Part shown: positions 26,719 through 35,003 of the stretch, in pieces
Layout: every line of letters starts with the position of its first letter
Position numbering within the stretch: the stretch's first letter is position 1
Source: Cryptosporangium arvum DSM 44712
Lineage (GTDB): Bacteria > Actinomycetota > Actinomycetes > Mycobacteriales > Cryptosporangiaceae
Length of the DNA: 64,000 bases
Assembly: GCF_000585375.1 (NCBI RefSeq)
Contig: NZ_KK073874.1
Span: 1,364,001-1,428,000, forward strand
Direction of reading: 5' to 3'
The notes under the pieces: model-generated
What the model was told of the DNA's origin: nothing
Databases searched by the model: none
The model's input: only the letters and a program-made list of their open reading frames with translations
Position numbers and translations under genes: made by a program

Positions 26719-27089
26719 GCCGCCTGCTGTCGGTGGCCCGCCGCCGCCTGGCGTCGGTGGCACGCCCTCAAGTGGCTGCCGACGAGCGCGGGGAGCCCGG
26801 AGCGGACGCACGCGTCGGCGCCGGCTTCGAGTACCTCGACCACCTGCTCGGCGGTGGCGTACGGGTCGACGACGCCGACGACCGGCGTGCCGGGGTGCTG
26901 CCGGACCGCGGCTCGGACGCGCGCGCCGCTGGCACCCCCGATCACGAGCAGGTCGGTGTGGTCGACGTCGGCGAGGTCAGCGCTCTCGACGCGCCAGTGC
27001 GGCGGCAGCTGATCGGCGAGTGACGCGGCGGTGCCCGGGGTGCCGACGACGGTTACGAGGACCGCGGTCTCGATGCTCGTGAGTGTCAT
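26715..27089 (-). CDS. Orphan pseudo-receiver-like protein
   Basis: The 124-residue protein has an alternating beta/alpha pattern like a receiver domain: AVLVTVVGT at strand 1, DLLVIGGASG at strand 3, PVVGVVDPYATAEQVVEVLEAGADACV covering strand 4 to strand 5. The phosphoacceptor aspartate expected at the end of strand 3 is replaced by glycine, so it is probably a non-phosphorylatable receiver relative without an output domain. The ATG at 27089 follows GGAA. Its stop overlaps the end of the repeat-protein gene. Confidence 0.6.
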   Translation of the reverse strand: MTLTSIETAVLVTVVGTPGTAASLADQLPPHWRVESADLADVDHTDLLVIGGASGARVRAAVRQHPGTPVVGVVDPYATAEQVVEVLEAGADACVRSGLPALVGSHLRACHRRQAAAGHRQQAA

Positions 27090-27173
27090 GTTTCCTTTTT
27101 CGGACCGGAGCCTGAGGCTGCGCTGAACGGAGCATGTGCGTGTTCTGTGAGACCCCGTCGTTACGGTGGCCCC

Positions 27174-28724
27174 GTGCGGAACGTGTTGATCGATCGGCTG
27201 CTGCGGCTTCCCGGGAAAACTCGCCGCTTCCGGGTGGAACGAAACCTCCGAATACCGATGTCCGACGGCGTGGAGCTCCTCGCCGACCGCTATGCGCCGG
27301 AAGTGGGCGGTCCGGCGCCGGTGGTGCTGGTCCGCACGCCCTACGGCCGCGGTCGGCAGCTGGCCCTGTTCTACGGTGCGCCGTTCGCCGCCCGTGGTCT
27401 CCAGGTGGTGGTGCAGGGTGTGCGGGGCACGTCCGGGTCCGGCGGGCTCTTCGAGCCCTTCCACCACGAGAAGGACGACGGGCTGGCGACGCTGAGCTGG
27501 CTGCGCGAACAGCCGTGGTGCGACGGGCGGGTCGCGATGATGGGGTCGAGCTACCTGGGTTTCACGCAGTGGGCGCTGGCGCCGTACGCCGATCCGCCGC
27601 TGGCCGCGCTGTGCCCGGCGATCACCGCGTCGGAGTTCACCAGCTCGACGTACCTCGGCGGTGGGGTGGGCCTGCGTGGCGCGTACGAGTGGGGGATGGG
27701 GGTGGCGCAGCCGGGCCGGTTCCGCGGGCGCCGCAACCGGCGGGCGATGAGCCGGTTGCCGCTGGCGAGCATCGGCACGGTCAGCTCCTACTGGCAGGAG
27801 GTCGTCGCGCACGACGATCCCGGCGACGACTTCTGGGCCCCGGTCGACCACTCGGCGGGCGTGTCCTCGGTGACGGCGCCGGTCTCGATGTACACGGTCT
27901 GGTGGGACATCTTCCTGCTCAACCAGCTGCGTGACGTCGTCGCCCAGCAGAAGGCCGGCCACTCACCCCGGCTCACGATCGGCCCCGGCGCCCACGCCGA
28001 GCTCCGGGGTGCGCTGGCCGCGAGCCGGGACGCCTTCGAACACCTCTCCACGGTGCTCCTCGGTGCACCGGCACCCGAGCGCGCGCCGGTGCGGCTCTGG
28101 CTCCAGAACGGCGACCGCTGGCTCGACGCCGAGCGGTGGCCACCGCCGAGCGCGCCGGTGACCTGGCACTTCGGGAGCGGCCAGCTGGCCGCCGACCCGG
28201 TGGACCAGGCGCCGCAGGTCACGTTCTACGACCCGGCCGATCCGACGCCCACCGTCGGCGGCCCGGTGATCGGCCGGGACGCCGGTGCGGCCGACAACCG
28301 GGCGGTCGAGGCCCGCGCCGACGTGCTCAGCTACACGAGCGCGCCGCTGAAGTCCGATCTGGACCTGGTCGGGGAGCTGAGCGCGATGGTGCGGGTGCGC
28401 AGCGAACCGGGCCACGCCGACGTCTTCGTCCGGCTCTGCGACGTCGAACCGTCGGGCCGATCGATGTCGATCTCCGACGGTTTCGTCCGGCTGCGTCCGG
28501 GCTCGCCGCTCGAGGTGCCGGTGGAGATGCGGCCCACCGCGTACCGGGTGCGAGCGGGGCACCGGCTGCGGATGTCGGTCGCGGGCGGGGCGTATCCGCG
28601 GTTCGCCCGCAACCTCGGCACGGGCGAACCGGCGGCCACCGCGACCCGCATGGTCAAAGCCCGCCGCGAAACCTTCGGCGGCTCGGTGACCCTCCCGGTG
28701 TACCAGCAGGCGCGCCCCGCCTAG
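27174..28724 (+). CDS. CocE/NonD-family alpha/beta hydrolase
   Basis: A 516-residue hydrolase of the X-Pro dipeptidyl peptidase/CocE type. The nucleophile motif GSSYLG is near residue 125, preceded by the typical VVVQGVRGTSGSGG and DGLATLSWLREQPW. A C-terminal jelly-roll domain of about 170 residues carries YTSAPLKSDLDLVG. The substrate (acyl ester or peptide) is unknown. GTG at 27174 was chosen because the RNLRIPMSDGVEL domain start follows; the frame is open slightly upstream. Confidence 0.85.
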   Translation: MRNVLIDRLLRLPGKTRRFRVERNLRIPMSDGVELLADRYAPEVGGPAPVVLVRTPYGRGRQLALFYGAPFAARGLQVVVQGVRGTSGSGGLFEPFHHEKDDGLATLSWLREQPWCDGRVAMMGSSYLGFTQWALAPYADPPLAALCPAITASEFTSSTYLGGGVGLRGAYEWGMGVAQPGRFRGRRNRRAMSRLPLASIGTVSSYWQEVVAHDDPGDDFWAPVDHSAGVSSVTAPVSMYTVWWDIFLLNQLRDVVAQQKAGHSPRLTIGPGAHAELRGALAASRDAFEHLSTVLLGAPAPERAPVRLWLQNGDRWLDAERWPPPSAPVTWHFGSGQLAADPVDQAPQVTFYDPADPTPTVGGPVIGRDAGAADNRAVEARADVLSYTSAPLKSDLDLVGELSAMVRVRSEPGHADVFVRLCDVEPSGRSMSISDGFVRLRPGSPLEVPVEMRPTAYRVRAGHRLRMSVAGGAYPRFARNLGTGEPAATATRMVKARRETFGGSVTLPVYQQARPA

Positions 28725-29200
28725 CCCCAGAACCCCGCGTGCACCGCGCGGGCTTCGGGGAGGTCCACCGGGCCGTCGACCGTGATCTCGCGCTGCCCGC
28801 GCGCGAACACCTCCCGGCACGGCAGCGACAGCGTCGGGTTCTCCGGGTCCGCGCCGGTCATCTCCCCGAGCGCGTCCTCGCCCAGCGCGTACACCACCCG
28901 GCCGATGCCGGCCCAGTAGATCGCTCCGGCGCACATCGCGCACGGCTCGGTGCTGGTGTAGAGCGTGAACTCGGCCAGTTCCGACGGCGCGAACCGCCCG
29001 GTCGCCTGGCGCACCAGGTTCGTTTCGGCGTGTCCGGTCGCGTCCCGGCCGGTCACCACGCTGTTCTCGGCGGCCAGCACCTGGAGGCCGCTCGCGTCGA
29101 CGAGCGTGGCTCCGAACGGGTGGTTGCCGTTCACCCGCGCGTTGCGCGCCACCGAGATCGCGGTGCGCAAGTGGTCGGTGTCGACGTCGGTGATCGTCAT
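28721..29200 (-). CDS. Nucleoside/guanine deaminase (CDA fold)
   Basis: This 159-residue zinc deaminase has the HAE motif in ATGHAETNLVRQ near residue 58 and PCAMCAG near residue 88, the ligands and proton shuttle of the cytidine deaminase fold. The overall form resembles guanine deaminase (GuaD) and related purine deaminases more than tRNA adenosine deaminase. It converges on the hydrolase gene with a four-base overlap. The exact base is inferred only from family resemblance. Confidence 0.85.
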   Translation of the reverse strand: MTITDVDTDHLRTAISVARNARVNGNHPFGATLVDASGLQVLAAENSVVTGRDATGHAETNLVRQATGRFAPSELAEFTLYTSTEPCAMCAGAIYWAGIGRVVYALGEDALGEMTGADPENPTLSLPCREVFARGQREITVDGPVDLPEARAVHAGFWG

Positions 29201-29277
29201 GGCGTCATTGTCCTCCTGCCACTAGGTGTCAGGAATTACCGCCAGGCTCACGGTCAACCAGTTCTAGGGAGCCGCTC

Positions 29278-29640
29278 ATGACCCGCGCCACCGCGTCGTT
29301 CACCGTCGACAGCTTCGACCCCGTCGGCGAGCCCGACGGCATCATCTCGTCGGTCGTCCTCACCAAGACGTTCACCGGCGACGTCGAGGCGACGAGCACG
29401 GTCCGGATGACCGCCGCCGCCCAGACCGCCTACGTCGCGCTCGAGCTGATCACCGGCACCCTGCACGGCCGGAAAGGCAGCTTCGTGCTGCTGCACGCGG
29501 CCACGCCCGAGGACACCCGCTGGGTGATCGTCACCGACTCCGGTACCGACGAGCTGACCGGCTTGTCCGGCACCGCGGTGCTCGTGCGTCACGACGACGG
29601 TTCCCACACGTTCACTGTGGATTACGACCTTCCGAAGTGA
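29278..29640 (+). CDS. DUF3224 domain protein
   Basis: A 120-residue protein consisting of one DUF3224 domain, an allene-oxide-cyclase-like beta barrel. The pattern TKTFTGDVEATSTVRMT, AYVALELITGTLHGRKGSFVLLH and VTDSGTDELTGLSGT is characteristic. It has no signal peptide. No catalytic function has been established for the family. The acyl-CoA synthetase gene begins 40 bases downstream. Confidence 0.85.
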   Translation: MTRATASFTVDSFDPVGEPDGIISSVVLTKTFTGDVEATSTVRMTAAAQTAYVALELITGTLHGRKGSFVLLHAATPEDTRWVIVTDSGTDELTGLSGTAVLVRHDDGSHTFTVDYDLPK

Positions 29641-29680
29641 GCGGGGGTTTACGGTGGGGAGGCCGCCGACGAGGAGGTCA

Positions 29681-31213
29681 ATGATGACCGTCACCGCCGC
29701 CACCGGAAGCACTCTCCCGCAGCTGGCCGAACGCTCCTGGGAGAGGCTCGGCCAGGAGAGCGTCCAGATCTTCGAGGGCCGTACCTGGACGGCCGCCGAG
29801 CTCGGGGCCCGGTCCCGCCGATTCGCGGCGGGCCTGCTCGCCGCCGGCCTGCGCCCGGGCGACCGGGTGGTCGTGTGCATGGCCAACTGCCCCGAGGTGG
29901 GCGTCGCCTATCACGGCATCTGGTGGGCCGGTGGCGTCACGACCCCGGTGTTGTTCCTGCTCAGCGACGCCGAGATCGCGCACATCCTGCGCGACAGCGA
30001 GGCCGCGTTCGTCATCACGACGCCGGAGTTCCTCCCCAAGATCCAGAACGCGGCGGCGGGCATCCCCACCGTGCGCGGCATCATCGTGGCGGGCGAGGGC
30101 TCGGGCGCCCTGGATTTCGCGGAGCTGGAAGCCGGAGACGAGGCACCCCAGGTCTCCCGCGTCCCCAGTGACCTCGCCGGCCTCCTCTACACCGGCGGTA
30201 CCACCGGCCGCTCGAAGGGCGTCATGCTCACGCACGACGCGATGTCGGCCGCCGCCTGGGCGATGGTGCACAACTCCGACGAGGACGACGATCTGCAGGT
30301 GGCGCTCCTCCCGCTGCCGCTCTCGCACGTCTACGGGCTCACGGTCAGCGTCACCGCGGTGCACGCCACCACCCCGCGGACCGGTGTGCTGATGCGGTGG
30401 TTCGATCCGGTCGGCTGGCTGCAGCTCGCCGAGCGGCACCGCGCGCAGCTCGGCGCGGTCGTTCCGAGCATGCTGCAGCTGGTCATGGCCCAGCCGATGG
30501 AGGATTACGACCTCTCGTCGCTGCGCCGGATCGCCAGCGGCGGCGCGCCCCTCCCCGCCCAGGTCGCGGCGGATTTCGTCAAGAGGCTGCCGCAGGTGGA
30601 GGTGTACGAGGGCTACGGCTGCTCGGAGCTCGCCGGTGGCATCACGGCCGGGAAGCCCGGCCGGCCCGTCCCGGTGGGCAGCGTCGGCGTCCCGATGCCG
30701 AACATCGAGATGAAGATCGTGCGCCCTGACGGCACACCCGTCGACCCGGGTGAGGACGGCGAGATCTGCGCCCGCGGCCCGATGATGATGTCCGCGTACT
30801 GGAACGCCACCGACGAGACCGCGCACGCGATCCAGGACGGCTGGTTCCACACCGGCGACATCGGTCACCAGGACGCCGAGGGCAACCTGTTCGTCGTCGA
30901 CCGGATCAAGGACCTGATCATCCGGGACGGCTTCAACGTCTACCCGCGGGACGTCGAGGAGGCCATGCTCACGCACCCCGACGTGGCGCTGTGCGCGGTG
31001 GTCGGCCGGCCCGACCCGCGTCGCGGCGAGGAGGTCGTGGCGTTCGTGCAGCTCGGTCCGGGTGCGACGGTCACCACCGAGGAGCTGATCGAGCACGGGA
31101 AAGCACGGCTCGCCGCCGTGAAGTACCCCCGTGACGTCCGGATCGTCGAGCAGATCCCGCTGACCAGCGTCGGCAAGCTCGACCGCAAGACGCTCCGGCG
31201 GAAGCTCAGCTGA
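29681..31213 (+). CDS. AMP-binding acyl-CoA synthetase
   Basis: The 510-residue adenylate-forming enzyme has the P-loop LLYTGGTTGRSKGVMLTH near residue 168, the A5-type GYGCSELAGG near 313, GWFHTGDIG near 387, the hinge DRIKDLIIRDGFNVYPRDVEE near 407, and the catalytic lysine in SVGKLDRKTL near 500. It should activate a carboxylic acid, probably a fatty acid, to its CoA thioester. GAGGAGGTCA directly before the ATG at 29681 fixes the start. Its end overlaps the convergent EboE-like gene by eight bases. Confidence 0.92.
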   Translation: MMTVTAATGSTLPQLAERSWERLGQESVQIFEGRTWTAAELGARSRRFAAGLLAAGLRPGDRVVVCMANCPEVGVAYHGIWWAGGVTTPVLFLLSDAEIAHILRDSEAAFVITTPEFLPKIQNAAAGIPTVRGIIVAGEGSGALDFAELEAGDEAPQVSRVPSDLAGLLYTGGTTGRSKGVMLTHDAMSAAAWAMVHNSDEDDDLQVALLPLPLSHVYGLTVSVTAVHATTPRTGVLMRWFDPVGWLQLAERHRAQLGAVVPSMLQLVMAQPMEDYDLSSLRRIASGGAPLPAQVAADFVKRLPQVEVYEGYGCSELAGGITAGKPGRPVPVGSVGVPMPNIEMKIVRPDGTPVDPGEDGEICARGPMMMSAYWNATDETAHAIQDGWFHTGDIGHQDAEGNLFVVDRIKDLIIRDGFNVYPRDVEEAMLTHPDVALCAVVGRPDPRRGEEVVAFVQLGPGATVTTEELIEHGKARLAAVKYPRDVRIVEQIPLTSVGKLDRKTLRRKLS

Positions 31214-32354
31214 CCCAGGCGCTGCCGACGCGGAGCATCGGACCGGCGAGGCTCCGCGCGGCCGGTTCGCTGCTGATGCCGACCTCGTCGAGCAGTTCGC
31301 TCACGCACGCCACGTCCGCGGCCACGCCGGCCACCAGCGACGCCACGTCGTCCATGCCCGCGGCGCGCGGGCACACGTCGATCTCGACGTGGGGGAAGTC
31401 GGCGAAGCCGGTCTCGGCCAGCACCGCGTCCACGGTCGCGCGCAGCACCCCGCTGGTGGGGCGCAGCGGGGAATCCGGGCGGGCGTGCAGCGGCAGGTGC
31501 CGGCTGATCCGCCACGGACCGGCGCCCGGCAACCACGTCAGCGCGTACGGCAGGTCGTCGGCGGCGCGGGTCAGGCCGTCCGCGCCGCGCTCACGCACCG
31601 GCTGCGCGACGTCCGAGGTCAGCGCGGTGAGCGCGCGGCGGGTGGCCGGATCACGCGGATCGTCGACCTGAAGCGCGGTGGCCGCCTGCACCTTCTGCAC
31701 GGTCAGGCCGGCCCGGTACACCGCGGAGATCGCCGCGGCCGGATCCACGAACGAGACCGCCAGCGCGCACGTGTCGACGCACACCCCGACGTACTCCGGA
31801 TCGACCCGCCCGGCCAGCCAGCGGACGGCGTCGAGCACGGTGTCGAACCGGAACCCCGGTGCGGGCTCGAACGCCAGCGTCACCGGCCGCCCGTTCTCCC
31901 CGTCGAGAGCCCGTAACCGCTCGACGAGCAACCCCAGGTACGCGGCCGCGGTCGCGTCGTCGGCGACCGACCACGGCGTCCGCCAGCCGAGCGGCACGGT
32001 GCCGATCGTGCCGTACGCGAACCGGTCGGGCAGCAGGTCGGCCAGGACCGTCGCGCAGTCGATCGAGTACCGCAGGCGCGCCGGGTCGTTCCAGCGCGGC
32101 GACTCGCTCCCGGTGTTCAGCGTGACGACTTCCAGACCCCGCGCGTCGAGTTCGAGCCGGAGCCGGCGGCGAGCCGACCGGTCCGACGCGAGGCCCGCGG
32201 CGACGAACGTCGGCAGCCGCAGCCCGAGTCCGAGCCGCTCCAGCGGCACGGATCGCCGGATCGGCTCCGCGTAACGGTCGAGCTGCGCGACGACATCACC
32301 GAGGTCGGAGGCCGGGTGAATATCGGCACAGTACGAGAGCGGCCCGTCGGTCAT
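31206..32354 (-). CDS. eboE: EboE-like TIM-barrel protein
   Basis: The 382-residue protein begins LSYCADIHPASDLGDVV, close to the YCxNxHP start of EboE proteins, and has a sugar isomerase-like TIM-barrel pattern with VTLAFEPAPG, VGVCVDTCALAVSF and VEIDVCPRAAG. EboE is part of the ebo cluster, which includes a prenyltransferase and a dehydroquinate-synthase-like enzyme and moves metabolites such as scytonemin or ranthipeptide precursors between compartments. No other ebo gene is seen nearby, so this copy is isolated within the window. Identification rests on recall of the N-terminal signature. Confidence 0.68.
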   Translation of the reverse strand: MTDGPLSYCADIHPASDLGDVVAQLDRYAEPIRRSVPLERLGLGLRLPTFVAAGLASDRSARRRLRLELDARGLEVVTLNTGSESPRWNDPARLRYSIDCATVLADLLPDRFAYGTIGTVPLGWRTPWSVADDATAAAYLGLLVERLRALDGENGRPVTLAFEPAPGFRFDTVLDAVRWLAGRVDPEYVGVCVDTCALAVSFVDPAAAISAVYRAGLTVQKVQAATALQVDDPRDPATRRALTALTSDVAQPVRERGADGLTRAADDLPYALTWLPGAGPWRISRHLPLHARPDSPLRPTSGVLRATVDAVLAETGFADFPHVEIDVCPRAAGMDDVASLVAGVAADVACVSELLDEVGISSEPAARSLAGPMLRVGSAWVS

Positions 32355-32418
32355 CAGCCGTCCGATCGACCGGCGCCGTTACTCAACGGTGCGCCGCCTA
32401 ACCACGACGTCATCGATG

Positions 32419-32443
32419 TCCTTTACAAAGAGTGAATAAAGGA
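32419..32443. promoter_or_regulatory. 7-bp inverted repeat TCCTTTA/TAAAGGA
   Basis: Perfect arms at 32419-32425 and 32437-32443 are separated by 11 bases in the AT-richer part of the divergent spacer between eboE and the SDR gene, a suitable place for a repressor site. Confidence 0.35.
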
Positions 32444-32497
32444 TCTTTCGTCACCTGGGAGCAGCACCATATCGGATCGGCGAGGGCGGTATCCATA

Positions 32498-32521
32498 CTC
32501 GGTGATCGATCAGTCACCGAG
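32498..32521. promoter_or_regulatory. 8-bp inverted repeat CTCGGTGA/TCACCGAG
   Basis: Perfect 8-base arms are separated by eight bases, forming a 24-base operator-like dyad of the size bound by TetR-type dimers. It lies 77 bases upstream of the SDR start in the divergent spacer; no adjacent regulator gene is present. Confidence 0.4.
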
Positions 32522-32597
32522 AGGGTGCCTAGTGGGGCCGGTGTGACAGGAGTCAGAATCGTGGTCTGCCGCCACCGCAGGACCGGGGGACCTTTCG

Positions 32598-33356
32598 ATG
32601 CCACGAACCGTCCGCGCCAACATCCTGATCACCGGAGCCAGTTCCGGGCTCGGCGCCGGTCTGGCGCGCGAGTTCGCCGCCCGGGGACGCAACCTCGCGC
32701 TCTGTGCCCGCCGCCTCGATCGCTTGGAAACTCTCCGTGAGGAACTGGTGAGCGCCAACCCCGGTATCCGGGTGGCGATCCACAGCCTCGACGTCACCGA
32801 CCACGACGCGATCTTCCGGACGTTCCGCTCGTTCGCCAGCGGGCTCGGCCAGATCGACCGGGTCGTCGTCAACGCCGGCTCGGGCCGCGGCGCGTCGATC
32901 GGCACTGGGCGCTTCGCCGCCAACCGGGAGACCGCCGAGACCAACTTCGTCGCCGCGCTGGCCCAGTGCGAGGCCGCGATGGAGCTGTTCCGCGAGCAGA
33001 ACTCCGGCCACCTCGTCGTGATCTCGTCGATCGCCGGGCTGCGCGGCGGGCGCCGGGGCGCCGGCGTCTACGCGGCCACCAAGGCCGGCCTGTCCACCCT
33101 CGCCGAGGGCATCCGCCTGGACGTCGCCGACACCCCGATCCGCGTCACCACGATCGAACCCGGCTACATCCGCACCGACCTCAACGCCGGCGCCACCACC
33201 CTGCCGTTCGCGGTCGACGTCGCCACCGGGTGCCGGGCGCTCGCGCGTGCGGTCGAGCGCGAGCCCGCCTCGGCGTACGTTCCCGGCTGGCCCTGGCGGG
33301 TGGTCGCCCCCCTCTACCGGATCGCTCCGGCACCACTTCTCCGTAAATTCCTGTAG
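32598..33356 (+). CDS. Short-chain dehydrogenase/reductase
   Basis: A classical SDR of 252 residues: TGASSGLG cofactor motif at residues 12-19, NAG near 92, a catalytic serine in LVVISSIAG near 138 and YAATKAG near 153. Arginines following the glycine motif (CARRLDRLE) suggest NADP(H). The C-terminal segment is hydrophobic (WRVVAPLYRIAPAPLLRKFL). The substrate is unknown. The ATG is preceded by a GGGGGA tract. It is divergent from eboE over a 243-base spacer. Confidence 0.9.
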   Translation: MPRTVRANILITGASSGLGAGLAREFAARGRNLALCARRLDRLETLREELVSANPGIRVAIHSLDVTDHDAIFRTFRSFASGLGQIDRVVVNAGSGRGASIGTGRFAANRETAETNFVAALAQCEAAMELFREQNSGHLVVISSIAGLRGGRRGAGVYAATKAGLSTLAEGIRLDVADTPIRVTTIEPGYIRTDLNAGATTLPFAVDVATGCRALARAVEREPASAYVPGWPWRVVAPLYRIAPAPLLRKFL

Positions 33357-33443
33357 ACGCCGCCCGGCGAACCACCGCCCGCAGCTCCGCACCTCCAGCG
33401 GTGGTCCCGACGCGCGCCTCGCGTCCCCCCGTCGGTGGGGGAG

Positions 33444-33908
33444 TCAGGCCAGATAGATCGCGTCGCCGGACACCGTCACGGTCTTGCTCGGCAGCGCGGT
33501 CTTCGCCGGGCCCGACACCACCGACCCGTCGGCCGCGGAGAAGTGGCTCTGGTGGCAGTTGCAGATGATCTCGCCGCTCTTCACCGAGGACACCGTGCAC
33601 CCCTGGTGCGTGCACACCGCGCTGAAGCCCTGGAAGGTGCCGGCGGTCGGCTGGGTGACGACGACCTTTTCGGTCGGGAAGATCTTGCCCCCTCCGACCG
33701 GGACGTCGCTGGTGGGCCCGAGTTCGGTGCCGGCAGGCGTCGCGTCGGCCGTGGTTCCTGTCGTCGTTTCGGTCGTGGCCGGCGTGGACGCGGTGGTGGC
33801 CTCGGTGTCCGATCCGTCGTCACCGTACGAACTGCACGCGGCGAGCATTCCGATCGCTCCCGCTCCGGCGACCACACTTCGTCGCCGAACCGCCCTGTTC
33901 TCACTCAT
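33444..33908 (-). CDS. Rieske [2Fe-2S] lipoprotein with Tat-like signal
   Basis: The 154-residue protein has a RRRSVVAG twin-arginine-like signal and a lipobox LAAC with C25, then an Asp/Thr-rich linker and a Rieske domain. Cluster ligands C99 and H101 lie in CTHQGC and C116 and H119 in CNCHQSHF; C104 and C118 would form the usual disulfide. Tat export fits insertion of the cluster before transport. It may take part in electron transfer at the outer membrane face; no redox partner is adjacent. The ATG follows GAGGGGGGA. Confidence 0.9.
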   Translation of the reverse strand: MSENRAVRRRSVVAGAGAIGMLAACSSYGDDGSDTEATTASTPATTETTTGTTADATPAGTELGPTSDVPVGGGKIFPTEKVVVTQPTAGTFQGFSAVCTHQGCTVSSVKSGEIICNCHQSHFSAADGSVVSGPAKTALPSKTVTVSGDAIYLA

Positions 33909-34109
33909 CTGTCCCCCCTCGTCCGGGCCAGTCTGTCGCACGCAGAGTGATCAGTGAACCCCGAAAAGTGATGAGGGTTGATCGGGGGTCACGCATACCA
34001 CCCGCCGGTGGGAACGTCGGGGCCCGACGCGGGGGAACGCAGCCCGTTGGGCTGGGTCGCGTCGAGGCGGGGACCAGGGGTGGGGCCCGCCGATTGTCGG
34101 GGGGCAATC

Positions 34110-34841
34110 ATGCTGTTATCCGTCGTGGCGGTACCACCGTCGTCGGGGCGAATCGAGCAGATCACCGAACAGATCGCCGAGCGCCAGTCGCCGACGCCGG
34201 GCTGGCTGGTGGTGTTCACCGGCCTGCTCGCGCTGATGTTCGTCGGTACCGGCGTGATCCGCCGCCTGGCGACCAGCAGCCACGAGGGCGCGCACGCGAT
34301 GGCGGCGAGCCTGACCGGCCGGGTCGGCGGGGTCACGTTGCCGCGGAAAGGCGACGCGGCCACCGAGGTCGTGGTCGCCGGCCTGGCGGATTTCGTCACC
34401 ACGTTCGTGGGATACCTGGGGCCTCCGCTGTTCGGCCTGCTGGGCGCGTGGCTGCTCTCCCGGCACCATCCAGTGGCCGTCCTGTGGCTGGCGATCGTCT
34501 TGCTCGTGGTGCTGTTCTGGCTGGTCAAGAACCCGTTCGGCCTGTTCTTCATCGGCGCGGTCGACGGCGTTCTCCTGCTGGTGGCCTGGAACACGACGAC
34601 CGGCGCCCAGACCGTCGTCGCGTACTTCCTGGTGTGGTCGCTGCTGTTGCGCGGGATGCGGCACATCAGCCCGTTCCTGAAGGCCGAGCACCGCAAGATC
34701 GACCGCAAGGCGAAGGGGAAGTCGGACTACCTGGTGCTGCGCGACCTGACCTACGTGCCGCAGATCGTTTTTGTGGTGGTGCATCTGGGCTTGTGCTGGG
34801 CCGCACTGGCGTTCGGAGCGTGGCTGCTGCTCATTGCCTGA
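34110..34841 (+). CDS. M50B-like zinc metallopeptidase family membrane protein
   Basis: The 243-residue protein has about six membrane helices. The motif HEGAHA near residue 60 matches HExxH, placed at the end of a membrane segment after RRLATSS as in the PF13398 (M50B-like) group. A second NP-containing motif (VKNPFGLFFIGAVDG) lies near residue 140, resembling the third-ligand region. Many members of this group have no shown peptidase activity. The ATG at 34110 follows a GGGGGG tract. It stands alone. Confidence 0.75.
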   Translation: MLLSVVAVPPSSGRIEQITEQIAERQSPTPGWLVVFTGLLALMFVGTGVIRRLATSSHEGAHAMAASLTGRVGGVTLPRKGDAATEVVVAGLADFVTTFVGYLGPPLFGLLGAWLLSRHHPVAVLWLAIVLLVVLFWLVKNPFGLFFIGAVDGVLLLVAWNTTTGAQTVVAYFLVWSLLLRGMRHISPFLKAEHRKIDRKAKGKSDYLVLRDLTYVPQIVFVVVHLGLCWAALAFGAWLLLIA

Positions 34842-35003
34842 GGGGTGGGGGCGTGCGGGCGCATGGGGCGCGGCGCGGGGCGGGATACGTGAGCGCGCGG
34901 TCGGATGTGTGGCGGTGGCGTGTGGCTCCGGTCACAGGCGTATCAGGGGGCGACTTCGGCGGTCTGTTCCGGTGAGTTTCGATACCGGAGGGGATGGAAC
35001 GTC

